The notes: generated by a model not told the origin, from the letters alone. A stretch of DNA of 64,000 nt from Campylorhamphus procurvoides (GCA_013396655.1 WBMV01007388.1:43421-107420), one strand, 5' to 3'; shown: positions 49,015-63,744, counted from the stretch's first letter. Translations and numbers: made by a program.

Positions 49015-51269
49015 CTTGATCTAGCCTTCTGCTGCTAATCATATATTATGAAGACTACTATAATACAGTCAGATTCTATTTTTAAAATAAAAAGAAAATA
49101 TGAGGCAGCCTGGCACGCTATACTTTTTGTAAAAATTATATTGTACTCTTAAAACAGTAGGCCACCTTTTCCCCAAATCACTATACCATCATTTTATATG
49201 GATCAGTTGGATGGAAGAATTTATCTCTTTAGGTATTAAACAATTATTAAATTCAACCACAAATATATTTTCAATTTGAAGAATTTTTAAAACACATGAA
49301 AAAGGTTGTAATATAACATTAATGTCAAAATACCACCAAAAAAAGAAAAAAGAAAAAAAGGTAACATTGTTTTCTTTGGCATATACCAAACCATATTCAG
49401 GGGCATGCCAGCTATTTTCTAATAAGAGGAAATGAAAATGAACACTTCTTATTCCCTGATTGAGAACTTTTAAATTTCAGGTTTGACCTGTATTAACTTC
49501 ACCCAGAGAATAAAGTTATTTCAGCCTATCTTAAACTACACTGAAGAAAACTGTCCACTCTAACACAAATGAAAGCTTTACAGTGCAGTTGAATCAATAC
49601 TAGCAGTCTAATATCAATTAGATCAGAATTTTGTCCACAGTAACAGTTTTACTTCATGTCATGAAACACTGGAAACTCCAAATGATGAACCACAAAGCCT
49701 TGCTGAAGAGGATATCCAACAGGCTGTAACAATACAAGAAATACCACAGACCTTCAATACACACCATAATTACCTAAAATACTAATTCTGATGACTTGTT
49801 TGTTCTCCATCTCTGTTGCAACTGATCAATGTTTAAAATGTCTTCATAGATAGGGTTTATGTATATACACACACTTTTTGTAAAAGGGAAAACTAATCTG
49901 TACTAAGAAAAAAACCCACAGCTAACAAGTACTACATAAGAAAACCCCACTAAGCTTTCCTTTTCTCTTTTCTAACTCCTTAGGAAAATAAATAGGCCAC
50001 ATTTTACTGAGAAATGCTCCAGGGCTAAATAATATTATTTTCCTCACTCACAAATTGTTATAATTACAGTAACCACAAGGCAACAGTTACAAGAACATAA
50101 TTAAAGCCACAGTTTTCAGAAATGAACAGTTCATGTACTTCCCTCATAGACTCAGCAATGTATGCTGTCCTTTAAGAAAAGAGAAATTACTGTACAGAAC
50201 AGGGAGAGCAATGAGGGTCCATAACATGCCAGAAACCTCATGAAAAAGTGAAGCTGCTGAGTTTAAAGCAAAAGATAAATGTGCTTGTCTCTCTTCCCCT
50301 CTCCATCCAGCATAATAAGGATTCAAAGCTATATATCAATCAACAAATCAATGAAATTTTTCCTGCTGCAGATTCTTTACAAATTAAGATAGGATTAAGA
50401 AAGCACAGAGACCTCAAGGCAATATATTACATTTCAGTCATGAAGTTTCCTCTTTTGTCAAAAGCTGTTTTAACCATTTCACTTCAACTAAATATATTGT
50501 TACATGCATGTATCTCCAAGTACAGTGTAATATTTCTGTCATTAAACATGTTCATTTCTTTTGGAGATCTACACAGACTTCTCACTCTTCATTGTCAGTT
50601 ATGGGCTGAAAGAAGAATGCCCAGACTGGCCAGCTAGAAGTTAGCTGGGGATTACAGATAAAAAATTATACAGGTGCTGTATGCTGGGAGGAAAACACAG
50701 GGAGTTTTCTGTTTAGCAAATGAAGTTTCTGCTGTTCTTAACTGCAGCATCTTTTCATGGCATTACCAGTCAAAACAAATTACGACCCTCCTCAACAGAA
50801 TCAGGCTGGTTAATAAGCAGTCAGTAACCGCAGCCAGTTTAGGACCATGTAATTCTGAGCTGAACACAGTCCCCCAAACCTATTAATCATCGGGATCCAT
50901 TAGTTAGTTTACTGCTCAAACAAGCAACATCTGAAGGGATAAAGGAGAGGGAGAACAGCATCAAATACTTACCGCTCAGCACACAGTCCCTCTGTTACAG
51001 CATTTCTGCTACACTGCTCTCCTGAAGGTTGTTAAGTGTCAGCTCTTGGAGAAAAGAAATCTGACTGGCCTTTGTCACACTAGGAGCTGTAATTTGCCTT
51101 GCAGGCATCCACACAGTAGCTTTAGACTAATAGACCATAGCTTTGAAAACACAGCTCGAGACAAAGGCTACTCCTGATGTGAGACTGTTGTCTGGGGCAG
51201 GGGGGAAGGGCTGAGGGTTTTTTCCTCATCACTTTTTAAGTTTCTTACCTTTTTGGTGCATCAAACAGG

Positions 51270-51640
51270 AATTAAATGCCCAGCACGTCATACACAAACA
51301 CCCAACTCAACGCTTTGACTGGTTCCCATCTCCGTCAGTGTGTATCTAGGCATCAGATGATGCAAAGTGCACTTGATGCAGCCGTGTACTTGTACCTCAA
51401 GAACGGGGGCCGAATACCCCCGAGAACAGCAGCTCATTCATTTTGCATCGAGTTGGAACACATCATGTCAGCTCCCACTCTCCTCACGGACTGTGCATGC
51501 CTGTGTTTGCCGGCTCCAGCTGTGAGTGAGTGAGTGGGTGCTTCTCCCTGGAAGGCACCGCTCCTCCGTCAGCGGTGTGTCGTTTCCTCCCTTCCCATCC
51601 CTTTTACATTTGAGCACTCCCCGCGCTCTGACCCACAGAA
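51270..51640. promoter_or_regulatory. CpG-enriched patch, candidate alternative promoter or enhancer
   Basis: About 16 or more CpG dinucleotides fall in roughly 370 bp, in surroundings where CpG is rare. Two good minus-strand splice-donor sequences lie just downstream in the APBB2 direction: AAAAAG|GTAAGA at about 51250 and GAGCG|GTAAGTA at about 50972. This would fit an alternative 5' exon of APBB2, but no transcript evidence is available. Confidence 0.35.
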
Positions 51641-54600
51641 GTGCCTCTCCTCCCCCTTTAACAAGTCTTCACTGCTACACACTGTGTTTCTAGCCTGTAA
51701 ACTTCCAAGGCTAATCGTTTGTGACAGAAGCAATTTTTGCCAGAAAGCTGCAGTGCACAGGGAGTCTTCCCCTTCCCATTTTCCACAAACTCTGCAAAGC
51801 ATTCACAACATGCTTCTGTACTGAATGCAAGAGAGAAAGAAAGTCTCTTTAGAAGGCAAAAAAGATTTACAGCTAAATCTAAAAATTCAGACAGAAGTAC
51901 CACTGCATTTACTTCAATGAAATCTCATCTGTTTATGCTACAAATGAGATTTATCCTTGAGCTGTAAAAACAAACACATTGAATAATTTGATTTTCCAGA
52001 ACTGGCATACAGAGTAACAGTAAATCCAGTTTAGAGGCACTGCTTGCACTAAAGGTGTCAGTAAACATAATGATCCTGGAGCTCCAGTTTTTATCTACCA
52101 AAACTCCCCCTCAAATGTGCTCAACCAGCAACAAAGAGCCACTTCTGCAGGCACTGCACTTCAAACGTGGCAGGGCTTAAACACCGTCCCAGGGTGTGTA
52201 GCTTTCACAGCTGCCTGCCGTGTTGTACATCACTCCTGGATGCAAAGGGAAGACTAGGGAAAGGCAAACTCTGACCAAAGAACAACTGCAATGTCACAAG
52301 GACATGGGTCACCACCCTGCAAGTTACTCTCCATCCAAGGGACTTGCTACTTCAAACGTGCCAGCAGAGCTGTCTGCAGGATCACATCTGTCCTCCTCAA
52401 GGAAAATGAGCCAACATGGCAAGTGCCCACCACCCAGTCTCTTTAAATTATCTGAGCTCAATGTGAGAGAAAGCAGAGCAGGGAACGTGACTGTGGATAT
52501 TTCCACCAGAAGAGTTGAGAGGGTGAAAAGCAGTTAAAGATAATTTTCTGGCAGTCACTTCCTTCTGCCACACAGATGCATCAGGAGCAGGATGTTTTTC
52601 CACCACTTAAATACACCCTGTGAGTCTAGTGAGATTCCTTCCTTCCTTCTCTCCTTTGTATCATCAACAAGGTTTGGCAGGACCAGTTATGCTCAAGCAA
52701 CAACCTGTGCCACCCAAAAGCTTTCCTTTAATAAACAAATCTGTTGATGCTGCCTAAGATAAAACAGTTCCAACTCTTCCTTGGATGTCCTGAATGCCCA
52801 GTGCTCACAGGAGTTCAAGGCCATGTAACAATTTTTGCACTGTATAGGTAACTTCTCAAAAGACTTGACACAAATGTGGAATTCACTTGTGGGGAAAGAA
52901 AGGGGCATGTTTATGGACAAATTGACACCTGAAACTATGTAATGCAGTAGAATATACATGCATTACATTTTTAATCCAGATTCCAATATGGATTCAACGT
53001 AATTTGTTTAAATTTGAAAATGAGGACAGCATTAATCTTTTAACTCTAATAACAACCCTCTCCATTGCTGTCCTCCCCTTTTACTCTTGGCAAGTAGCAT
53101 ACAACAGGATATGGTAGCTTTCCAGCTGGCCAAACAACAGCACTTGTGAGAACAATGTCAGACTCCTACTTAAAATGCTTCTAAGAAGAGAAGCCAGACT
53201 TTGCCATTTTAATATGCTGGAACAGGTTGTGGGAGAGAACTGCTCTTGCCTGATCATCTCTTCGTACGAAGAGGGGAAAAGAGATTAGGCAGAACCTCAG
53301 AAACATGTAAAAAAGGTATAATTAAAACTACATCCCAATCGTCAAGTTTTTAGCTGGCTATCCAGTAAGTGAACTCAGACTAAATTCTAAGGCTATATTG
53401 GATTTGATATTTCATTACATGTTGGATGCCATATCTACTGCCTATGCACCTTTCAGTAATGATATGGCTGGACACAAACACGCTGGCTCTGCTGTTTACA
53501 GAAACAACTTGTCCTGGTTTCAGCACTTCAGCTTCCCTTGCCTCACACCCTCTGTTCCTCAAAGTGTGTTGCTTCTAGCTGCTATGTATGAAAAGGGCAA
53601 CAGATTTACCTCTGCCATCAGAAACAGGAAAAACTCCCAGGGCTTAGCCAGCAGGCAGTTTCTGAAAATGAAAAACAATCTGGGCCAAATGTCTTCCCAT
53701 TTGTGTGCACAAATTTGCTTAGTAATTACAACTGTGTCTTGGGTTTGTCTTTCTGGCAAATTTTAGCTTTACCAAACCTCAATCACACTCAAAAATGTGA
53801 ATTCAAACATAAATTTAAAATTTAAGGTATAGGCTCTTAGGGATGGGGATGTCCAATTTCAGATTCTTTCCAGTTTACTTGGCCAAACATATGTATTCTG
53901 AAAATGAAAGGTGAAACTCACACAGAAATCTTCTTTCATGAACTACGTTGCAAAGAATAATCAACAGTAAGCTTTGAGACCAGCCATGGAAGTCGCAGCA
54001 CTTGGCACTGGCTGCCAAGTTTGACTCACAGGCTTTCCCCAGCAACAACTGCTACCAAAAACACCATGAAAAAGATTCCAGCACAAACACCACACCGAGT
54101 CCATTTCCCACTGCCAGCCAGTGCTGCGAACTTGCAGCCAAATCTCTAGGCAGGAAGGACCTTAATACTGCAATTTACCTACAGGTTGCAAAAGAAATGA
54201 GCTTGCAGCAAGTAATGGGTCAAATTTATACTGATAAAAACACCAGAGCAGGCCAGCCCTGGCAAGGTGAAAACTGCCAAGGAGAGCTCTCAGCTCACGA
54301 AGACCTGACAAATTCAACTCCTGCAGTGCCAGAAGTGGCAAATCAAGTCAGCAGAGGTGTTTTGGGGCATGCCTGTGTATAAATACCACCCGTGCTGTTC
54401 CAGCCTCTCCCAGCTATCATGTGCTGCCCTCTCATGGGTTCACAACTGAGTTGTGTTCCACGCTGCTGTGTTCCTCACTGGGGATGAGGTTCAGCCAAGC
54501 TCGTAATGAGGGAATGGATATTTAACACCATAAAGAATCTGGGCAGATCTCCACGCGCTCAGCAGCAATGACGTGCCCAATTCTCTGGTTAAACTGCCAG

Positions 54601-57600
54601 TGAACAGCGGGGCATCTGAGTAAATGAAATTAGCTTATCCTCTAGACACAGAGGTGGAATCGTGTTCTCCCCAAACTAATCAAATATTCCCATTGCATGG
54701 CCAGAAGTTGTTCACCTCAGAGTGAAATGCCAAGTATCCCATCACACACAGCCTGGGTAATACCAGCAGAGCTGTAGCTGGGCTGAAGAAACAAAAACAC
54801 TATAATTGGCTGAGATCCTCATACTTACCCCGAGCATGCGCAAGGACTGGATCCAGGGATTTCATATATATAAAATTTTGAGGAAAAAAGAAAATGAGTT
54901 TATGAGTACAAAACTAGGATTCAGGTTTTCAGTCTGAAGAAAAAGAAAATGATCTTATAGCAACACATTGACATTGTGAGGTCAAGAGTGTATTTTTGCA
55001 TGTACAGATGTGGTCAGTCCTAGCAGTGGCACTCACATTGCTGGCTCACAACTGCAGATTTGTAGTCCTACACTTGAGGTAAAGGCAGAAGCAAGTTTGC
55101 ACCCCAGCTCATGCACCTGTAGCACCCAAGGCTCTACTTCTGCCCTACAGGAAGAGAAAAAAATGTTTCTTAAGGTAGCCCTGCCTTTTGCTATTCTGAG
55201 GCATCCATTCTATCCCTGAAGCAAAAATTTTTGACATTTCCAGGAAACAAAAAATTAGTCCTTCTTGCAAAACTCAGAGCACAACAATTTTGTTTAGTCT
55301 TTAACAACCTAGAAGCCTAAAACCTCCCATCATTGTGATCATCTACTTTCATCACAAATTATCAAGCTGTAACAGCAGCGCGAATCTTAATTTATCTGAA
55401 ATTTCTTACTATTTTGAAAAAGAGAGAAAAGAAGGTGAGAGACAAGTGAGAAAACATTTTATAAAGTTGAAATCCTGTATTCAGGCAGGTATATGAGCAT
55501 CTCCATACACATCACAAAACAAGCTTCCAACATCCAGGATGAAGAAAATTTGAAATACTACTTGAATCCTAAGGGCTCCAAAGTGACAAATGAATATGTC
55601 ATTTATTAATGCCTGGGTTGGCAATATTCCAGAGGAGCTTTGTTTGTTATTTTACATTGAGGCCCTTGAAGCCACGTATGTTCTTCATTAATGGAGGGCA
55701 AGAACAATTACTCAGTTTGCTTTGTTTACTTCATCTCATTATGTTTCTGATGGTAGCTAAGCAAAAGTAGAGATGAAAAGCTATTTTCCTAAATAAATAC
55801 AAATAAGTGCCCTCCAAAAAGAAAGAAAAAAGAGGAGTCCTCCTTAGTGCATCTGTTTTCCTTTGGATGTGAGTACTTTTAATCTGAAAAGTATATCTGC
55901 ACTGTTGGAGATACACATGTGAAGTTTCTTTAGATTATTCAGACACTGCAAAAAGTAACAAGCAGAAAATAATTTTCTTAATTAATGAAGAAAGACTGAT
56001 GATACACAAACACAAAGCAAAAGCAGTTCAAGACACCCTTAGCAAACTGAACTACACCTGTGATCAGCTTGCCAAAAGGCCCTTAGCTGCTCTGAGACTG
56101 CCTGCAATTGCAAAGGACAGGCCATCAGGACCCAGGTGCACCCTTCAGTCTGAGCTACTGAAAAACCAATCTGTAAGTAATCTATAATTCCTCTTTCTAC
56201 ATCTTGTTAACAAATACAGCATCATTACACTGTCATGTGTCAGTAATGGCTACCCCAGAACACAGGCAAGCTTACTTTCACATGTTCTTGTCTGAAGGGA
56301 AAAAAACTCACTTACTTCATTGATGTTAAACATAAAATCAGGAGAATTCCAGGACAAATACTGAAGCCAGACACCTTGCAGACCTCTAAGTCTTTCATAT
56401 TCCTCTAAGATTCACAGTACGCTCCTTTTCCACCTGCTGTTTTGTTCTCGTACAAGAGCCACCCTAGCCCTGCTAACAAAATGACACACCATCCTGACAC
56501 TCCCAGAGGATTTTGCTGAGTAGTATTCACGTTTTCCAGGTCCACCTCTATAAGTTATGGACTAAACCAACCCATGTGAAGCTAATGAAAAACTTACCAT
56601 CAATTATAAGGGGAATTTGATCTAACTCAGGGGGCACAAGCATACATCCAGCCAACTTTGAAATTAATCAAGGTGGGGAGAAGGGAACTTCAAGTAGTAA
56701 AATATTGAAGTTTTAGAGATAAATGAGTTCTATGTTTAATGCATCATTCAAATTATAAACTGAAATTATCTTTATGGCATTAAGTTTAATAGTATTTCTG
56801 GGAAGACAACCATCATCAAAAGAGATATAACGGACACAGATTTTTCGGTGTCAGTAAGCACAAATTTCTTTCTAAAACATACAGATGTTAATGTTTTTTC
56901 TAAACACAGAAACAAATCAGGAAAGAAATGCCTAAAGGTAGAAAAAATATTTTAGTTTGCTCAGATTATAAGTTTTTGCTAATCAATCTGCAAATATCAA
57001 AGAGACTTCAGCAGGCAATCTACCTCCATTGCCAGAGGCCACAATTGTTCTGAACACCACTGACAAACAAAGGCCCTTTTCCCTGGTGGAGTCAATGTTA
57101 GAAATGAAGCCAACATACCATCCTCTGAATTAAGAGCCTTAAGTGAAAATGCTTTCTAAATACATAGAATGGATAAGACAATATATGCTATGATTTACAT
57201 AAAAATGCACTGCATATAAATATATGAATAGTAATCAGATAGTAGCAAATGTGGAAAATCATACAAAGGCAGATATGACACTTGAAGAATTGAAGAGGTA
57301 AATTGATAGCAAGAGCATTCTCATACATTTTAGAGGCATATTCCAAATTATTATACAAATGCAGTTAGTCACGTTTGTGACTGTGCTTAGAAGAGAGAAA
57401 TATTTTGTCTGTTTGGTTTTTCCTAATAAGAAAGGAAGCCTCTCACCATTTTCCCCACTTCTATAAAAGCAAATTTCTCAGCACTAATCTTAGCTCTCCT
57501 TTATAGGCTTCCCTGTTCCTGTCTCACTCTCCCACTGAAATCCTTCTAATTGTCCGCTTCTGTGTTTGTCTCAATTCCCTTGCTCCATGAGACTTTTCTG

Positions 57601-57809
57601 TACTTGAGCTAATCTGCTGCTACTATGCTTTTCAACTGCTGTTTCTCTATTTAAGCTTTACAAAGGCTACCAAATATTTATAGCTCCATGGCCGAAATTC
57701 TCCCTAAGCACATCCTTTTTTCTCAGCTGCTAATCAACGGATGACTCCATCATTTGTAAGCACCTGAGCCGCTCACAAGCCTCATCTGTAACACACATGG
57801 CGAAGGGCC

Positions 57810-58156
57810 TAGAAGGTTAAGTTTTGTAAGGAGCAGCTAAGGGAGCTGGGGGTCTTTAGCCTGGAGAAAAGGAAGCTCTGGGGTCATCTTATCTAGTGAG
57901 AGGACAAGAGGACAGTCTCAAGCTATGTCAGGGCAGGTTCAGGTTGGACATCAGGAGGAATTTAATCTCAGAAAGGGTTGTTAAACACTGGAATGGACTG
58001 TCCAAGGAGGTGGTGGAGTCACCATGCCTGGACGTCTTCAGGAAAAGACTGGATGTGGCACTTAGTCCCATGGTCTAGTTGACAAGGTGGTGATTGGTCA
58101 AAGGTTGGACTCAATGATCTCAGAGGTCTTTTTCAACCTAAGTGATTCTGTGTAAT
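57810..58156 (+). mobile_element. CR1 LINE 3' fragment
   Basis: It contains AGGAGCAGCTAAGGGAGCTGGG, TTTAGCCTGGAGAA, CGGATAG-equivalent decay, then CGTCTTCAGGAAAAGACTGG and AAGGTTGGACTCAATGATCTCA with a degraded GTGATTCTGTG tail. The translated piece includes LDIRRNLISERVVKHWNGLS, matching the equivalent end of the 15.9-17.6 kb copy. It is 5'-truncated. Confidence 0.9.
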
Positions 58157-61100
58157 AATTTTTCATCTCATTAGTGGCATTAGAAAGGATAGAGGCATGG
58201 TGCCCCAACACAGCTGAAGCCACCAGCAATAGAAAACCATTCACTGGTGTGAAACTACAGGTGCTTCAAGTTATACTGCAAGTTAATACTGGCCTATGTC
58301 AATGCATCTTCAGTCTACTGTGTCTTTCATGTTAGGTTCTGAAGCTAAAATAAACCAGTTTAATGAATCAAAATATGAATGCACACATGCAGCTTTTTGC
58401 ACCCATTTAGCAATATTTGCTTGAAAATGCATTAATTCTGTAACTGTACTGGATTTCCCCTTTCACAGCTGTATTGTTTCATTACCCCCTCCAAGAACAC
58501 ACTGCATTTCCAAACAATTATGTCAGGACTTATGGATATAAGTAGGAAGTTTTGTAAAACAATCACCTAAGCTATTTCTTAGCTTAGGGAAAGAAAGAAG
58601 AAAATCCTTCTAAAACATACAGAAAAGGATATTCAGAAGCAGCTGGCTTAGGGAAGAGGAGAAAGCAAAAGACGACTGTAAAAAAAAACCCAGCTAAAAA
58701 GATAGGTCAGAAAAGCCAGTAAAATCCTTTTCCTCCAGTGTAATCCTTCACCTACGCCCCATTTACGTGATTTCTTACAGTCTGTTTTGTCCTTATTTCA
58801 AGGTTACGCGGACCAAAGGGAATAGGCAATATTGATTAATGGCGTTTCAGAGATTGAAGAGTTCAGCTGAAATTACACATTCTTTGAAGGGTGTTATCTT
58901 TCCAGAAGAGCAGGTGCAAACGCCGTTTCAGTTTTAATTTATTTTTTGCTTTTCTTGACCATGGCTCTAATGCAGAAGAGAAAGTTTATTATTAATTATT
59001 TTTTGCAGCTTGATAAGCTTCTCTCATGGAATTGGAGAAAAACTCAATCTCAGAGCACATTCAATCACGACCTGAAAGGGCAATCCAGAAAGATCTTAAA
59101 CACCCCCCTGGAGGATGCAGCTATAAGCCACAATGCATCACTGAAGCCTGTTGCATTGCTTGTATACAAAATATTTTCTGAAAAGAATGATAATCTACAA
59201 ACACAAAAGGATATCCCACATTACACTTGTATTTATTATCTTTATTTGTCTTAGCTTTTAATTGTCTAATTAAGGGCAGGTATCCCTCCTGAAGTCTCCT
59301 GTTCATGGGATAACACAGGCATAGGAGCTCAAGCCAGGCAATACCAGTCTCATCTAGGAAATACAGAGTGACATGAGATGGGCACTCAATCTGCCGCACA
59401 GCTTCCACACTCCCCACTCACCCCTCTTCTGTCCTCTAAAAAAACAGTTCTTCATGAGTCTTGTCCCCACTCCTTTTAGCTTGACACACACTCGAAACTA
59501 AAAAGAAAATATTTAACCTGCAGTAGCACTGTTGCTCCAGTGAAAATTTCCAATTCTGGATCTCGAGAAAGGTGCCTAAATCTGAATTTAGACATTTGAT
59601 TTATAAATACACTGAATATGCAGAGATCCAGCTGAAGTCAGTGGACAGTGCAGGTGTTAAACACCTCTGAAACTTGGGCCATTTTTATTAAGCTGTTGAA
59701 ACAGCAAGAGGGCATACTATTTTTATTTCCTCATATTCTGAGATATTTGAGCCATCACTTTACATCATTTCTTCCTCATTTTCCACAGATTTGTCCATTT
59801 TTCTCACTTATATCACTCCAATAGTTTTCTCTTGTCCTAACAGCTCCTGAGATAACAGAGTTCAGGTAATTTGTTTTGCTATTAGGACTTTCTTCTCTTC
59901 CAGCCTTACAGGATTACATCCATCTGACCTGGGGCATCAATCCATTTAGCTGTCTGCTCTCCCTTTCTGAGGCAGCTCAAGCCTCATCTTTGGTTGTCCA
60001 TTGTTCTGCTTTATTCAATCCAGTTGTCCTCTCTTCCCTTCTCCCCTTTTTGAACCTCAGCTTCATTTTATTCCAACGTCTAGGCAGCAGGAAAACAGCA
60101 GCAGATCAAAGAAGCCAGACAATGGACATCCACACAGATGAAGGGATCCCCACCACCTCTACATGACAGAATGGACATTATTAGGGCAGAGGAGGGAGTG
60201 CAATACATTCGCATCGTCCAGTCAAGAGTGCCTGTGGTCAGAAACCCCTTTTATCAGAGAACATGCCTTTCCCAGCACTTAAAAACCAAAAGGAACCATG
60301 CTCCCTCCTCAGCCTGCCAGGAAAACACATTAACTATAACCTGCTCTATGTGGTCACAAAGCTGGCAGATGAATAGACGTGCTACGTATTTTGTCCAATG
60401 TGAAAGTTGCCTACACTACCCAGTAACTAGTTCCATTATTCAGTCCCATCAAAGCTGTCTCCCAAATCCACCAGCAGCCCTCTTTGCCAGCTAGCCACAG
60501 AACATTTGAGTTGGATATACTGCTGTTGCATGAAGGCACCAGGAGAGAAGACACTGTGATCTTCCAGGCAAACTTGAGGCACGATTTGGATTGGTGGAAG
60601 AGCAATGAAGATATAAGAGGACTCACGGAAATGTGCTAACAGAAACTCTTTTACAAAACTGATGGGCTATTGCCTTTTCTCTCTTACGTGTTAGTGAGCT
60701 GCTCAGAAAGCAAAGGGCATGCACCAGCAGTCAAGAAAGAGAGACAAAACCCAGCCCAAGGAATGATTTATGTACAGTTCTGCAGATCACAAGTGAAAAG
60801 AACAGCCCTTTCATAGCTTCAGTAGGCTGAGGCTATAAACGTGCTTTTAATGACAGGGTGAAAAACATGGCACATGTGGCTCGTTAACAAGCAAACACAG
60901 CACTGACAATTATTCACTGATACACCTGTGACACCTCTATATGACAATGACCTTGTTAACCTTGCAATCAAACTATTTATGCAACTGCAAGGACTTTTCT
61001 TATTTACAAATAACACTGAATGAATCATTGTGGCTCTGTTTTCAGTAGAGCAGGAGAGGAAGACTGTACACAACACACTGGGTTATACTTTTAAAAATCA

Positions 61101-63744
61101 CAAGGTACCACCTAGGAAACGAAGTCTTCCAAAAGGTTGCACATATGTAACATATTTATTTTCCTTTAATGCCCATATATATGTATCAAACATAGGAGCT
61201 CAGAGTGTACACATATATACATGCACAACTACCAATTTGTTGGAACCTGCTTTTGTTCATGATTTTATGAAGGTGCTCCAGCCTTTTCTAAAATCAAACA
61301 TTTTACTGACTGATCAATGGAAAACAAGGGATGCTACCTTTCAAAACAAAAAATCACCACAAAAAAGGAAGAAGCCTTTGCTTATCACAGAATTGTTAAA
61401 TAAGAAACTCTGGAGACCAGGATATTAATGAAACGTATGGAGAGCGTGATTACAGTCTCCTGAAAGACGTTTCTGCCTGAGGTGAGTTGGCAGACACATC
61501 CTCAGACTAAACTTTCATCTGCAGATCTCTGTATTTCATCAGCAGATCTCTGTATTTCATCAATCTTTCATTATGGCATAGCTTAGAAAATCATCTGGTT
61601 AGGTGTCATTAGAAAACCTCTTCATCTTCCAAAGCAAAAACTACCCAAATAAATTAGTACAAGCAAAAGAGAGTTAAAAAGAGAACCTGCAGATCATCTG
61701 GGGGTTCAACAAATCAAAATAAAGGGAAATACACATTTCTACAGTATTTTAAAATCAAAATGCTACTTTTCATAACAAATCCAATACGTTTTTTTATACA
61801 GGTTCTTAGACTAGAAGATATAGCTAATTAACAAAAGTCAAGTGCAACAACTTCTGGAAAACCTTAATCCCAGAAACTGGGATTTCACCAACTTGGTGAA
61901 TGCTTAAAATCCACCAAAGCAGCAACGTGAGATCCCCTCACTTTTTTTCTGATGATGGCAAACTCATAATCAGGGAAAGTTGCTTTTGCAGTCGGTGAAT
62001 GGCTCTGGTATTTCTCACCTCAGTAGCAATGGGTTAATTTACCAGGATGAGCCCAAGGACTGTGTGCTAATGTATACACGAAAAGAGACACAGTGCAATT
62101 TCCAGCTCAACAATATGGTTTTCCCAGCTTGTGTTCTCCTGTGCACAAATGCTCTTTGTTAGTGCTTCTTCAGCAAATGCTACATCATTTATACTACCCT
62201 TCGAAGCACATTTCCTAGACTACACATTTCTACACTCAAAACACATTGTACATTTGATTATTCAGTTATAAGTTTGTTCTTTCTGCTCAGCTTTTGGACA
62301 TTCTGCTATTTAATATCACACACAGTCTGAGTTTACTTACAAATAATGGCTACACTGCTTTTCATACAATCTTAATTTTTAAAATGTGACAATAAAATAT
62401 TGAACAAATTAAATTTCAAAAAGAATAGGCTTCAGTCCTGAAAGTTGTTCTGGACACAAAATTTCTGTTGAAGCACCTACCAAAATTATTACAAAGAGCT
62501 AAAAATAGGAAAGCTCTGAAATCAAACTTCTTAAGATGAAATAACCCCAGATTCCAATAAAAGTGGCTAAGAACATTATTGTGCCAGCAAATGAAATATG
62601 AAGGCTAATTTTGACTGTATGTTTAATACATAAATGCAATACATATTAAAATTCAATAAACTACTTCTTGCTGTTACTTAGAGCAACCAATCTAGAATAA
62701 GTTTGTGTTCTCTAGAAAGAAGAAATGTTCCCCTTGAACACAGAAAGGCCCACTCAAACTACTAGCAGTAGAAATGTGAAAAAACATTAGTTTATTTCCT
62801 TTGCCAGATTCTCTGTATTGTCAATGCCACAAAAACAACTTCTTTCCAGGAAAACAGTTAAGAAAGCTTCTACCTTTTATGACCAAAAGAGAGAACTGGG
62901 TTTGTTTGAAGGGTTCTTGTTATTTGTATTTTTTAAATTGCACCTGTACTTCTCCCACATATTCCATAACTAAACATTCTTTTTTTTTAACAGAGACATG
63001 AGTTTCAGCAGAAGTCCCAGCAGAACTGGAATTCATCTCTGGCCCTCAGATACAGCATGAAAATGGGCAGGAGTGGGATCAGAGGCATTATTTCCTGTGC
63101 CCTGTACACAGCTTTTGGTAACCATGGCAGATCTGTAGGTCAGTGCAGACATAATGACCTGTGCACGCAGAACCTTTCCCAACAACTCCTGCCCTAGTGA
63201 TAGGGCTTATATTCATCTAGAAGAGCCTGCTATTGCCTCCCACTCCCAGACACATTTCACCAAAAGATTACAACATTCTTAGTGCTACATGATAGCAAAA
63301 GGTATGTTTCTCTTAAATGTTCCCTTAAAACATTGATGATTCTGTGACCAGATCTGTCTTTAGAAGCAGGTACTCAGCCTGAAGAAATATGACCCATTAT
63401 CTTATTTTATAAACAACATAATGGAATTATTTTATTTTTCAAAGAAAAGTATTTGGAAAAAGAACTGCAAATGCTTTAAAAAAGTAAATAAAAATTAAAG
63501 CTGGCTGTCTTTACTCTGTAAAGCTGCATCACATTTCAGTGCCCTTTAGGATGCTCCATTTATTTTCTGACTGAATTAGCAAGCTACTACAAAATCTGAC
63601 TTGAAGGGAAACGTGCAATGCAACAATTTTCTAAGGCAGGCAAAGCACTCTAATGGTTTATTCATAAGAAGTTAAACTTTTATTTTCCAGTGTTTCAAAC
63701 TGGATTTGCCCCTTTTAGATCTCTCAAAAATTTGCATCAATTAA
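58157..63744. other. APBB2: Long APBB2 intron, no supported gene
   Basis: I saw nothing that supports a gene or RNA. A 21-bp tandem duplication is at 61521-61562. Sequence near 59570-59690 has the look of an old amniote interspersed repeat (TAAATCTGAATTTAG, TGAAGTCAGTGG), unconfirmed. Confidence 0.5.
61521..61562. repeat. Perfect 21-bp tandem duplication
   Basis: GCAGATCTCTGTATTTCATC plus A is repeated twice without change. Confidence 0.93.

Larger units (their letters stand above)
47591..57805. other. APBB2: Long APBB2 intron, distal part
   Basis: Apart from the inverted repeat at 48953-49014 and the CpG-enriched patch at 51270-51640, I see no supported features. No APBB2 coding exon was recognised. 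Short open frames show no product I can name. Confidence 0.5.

Noticed and set aside
59570..59700. Possible ancient amniote interspersed repeat
   Set aside because: Only short motifs are suggestive; without a consensus alignment I cannot support the call.
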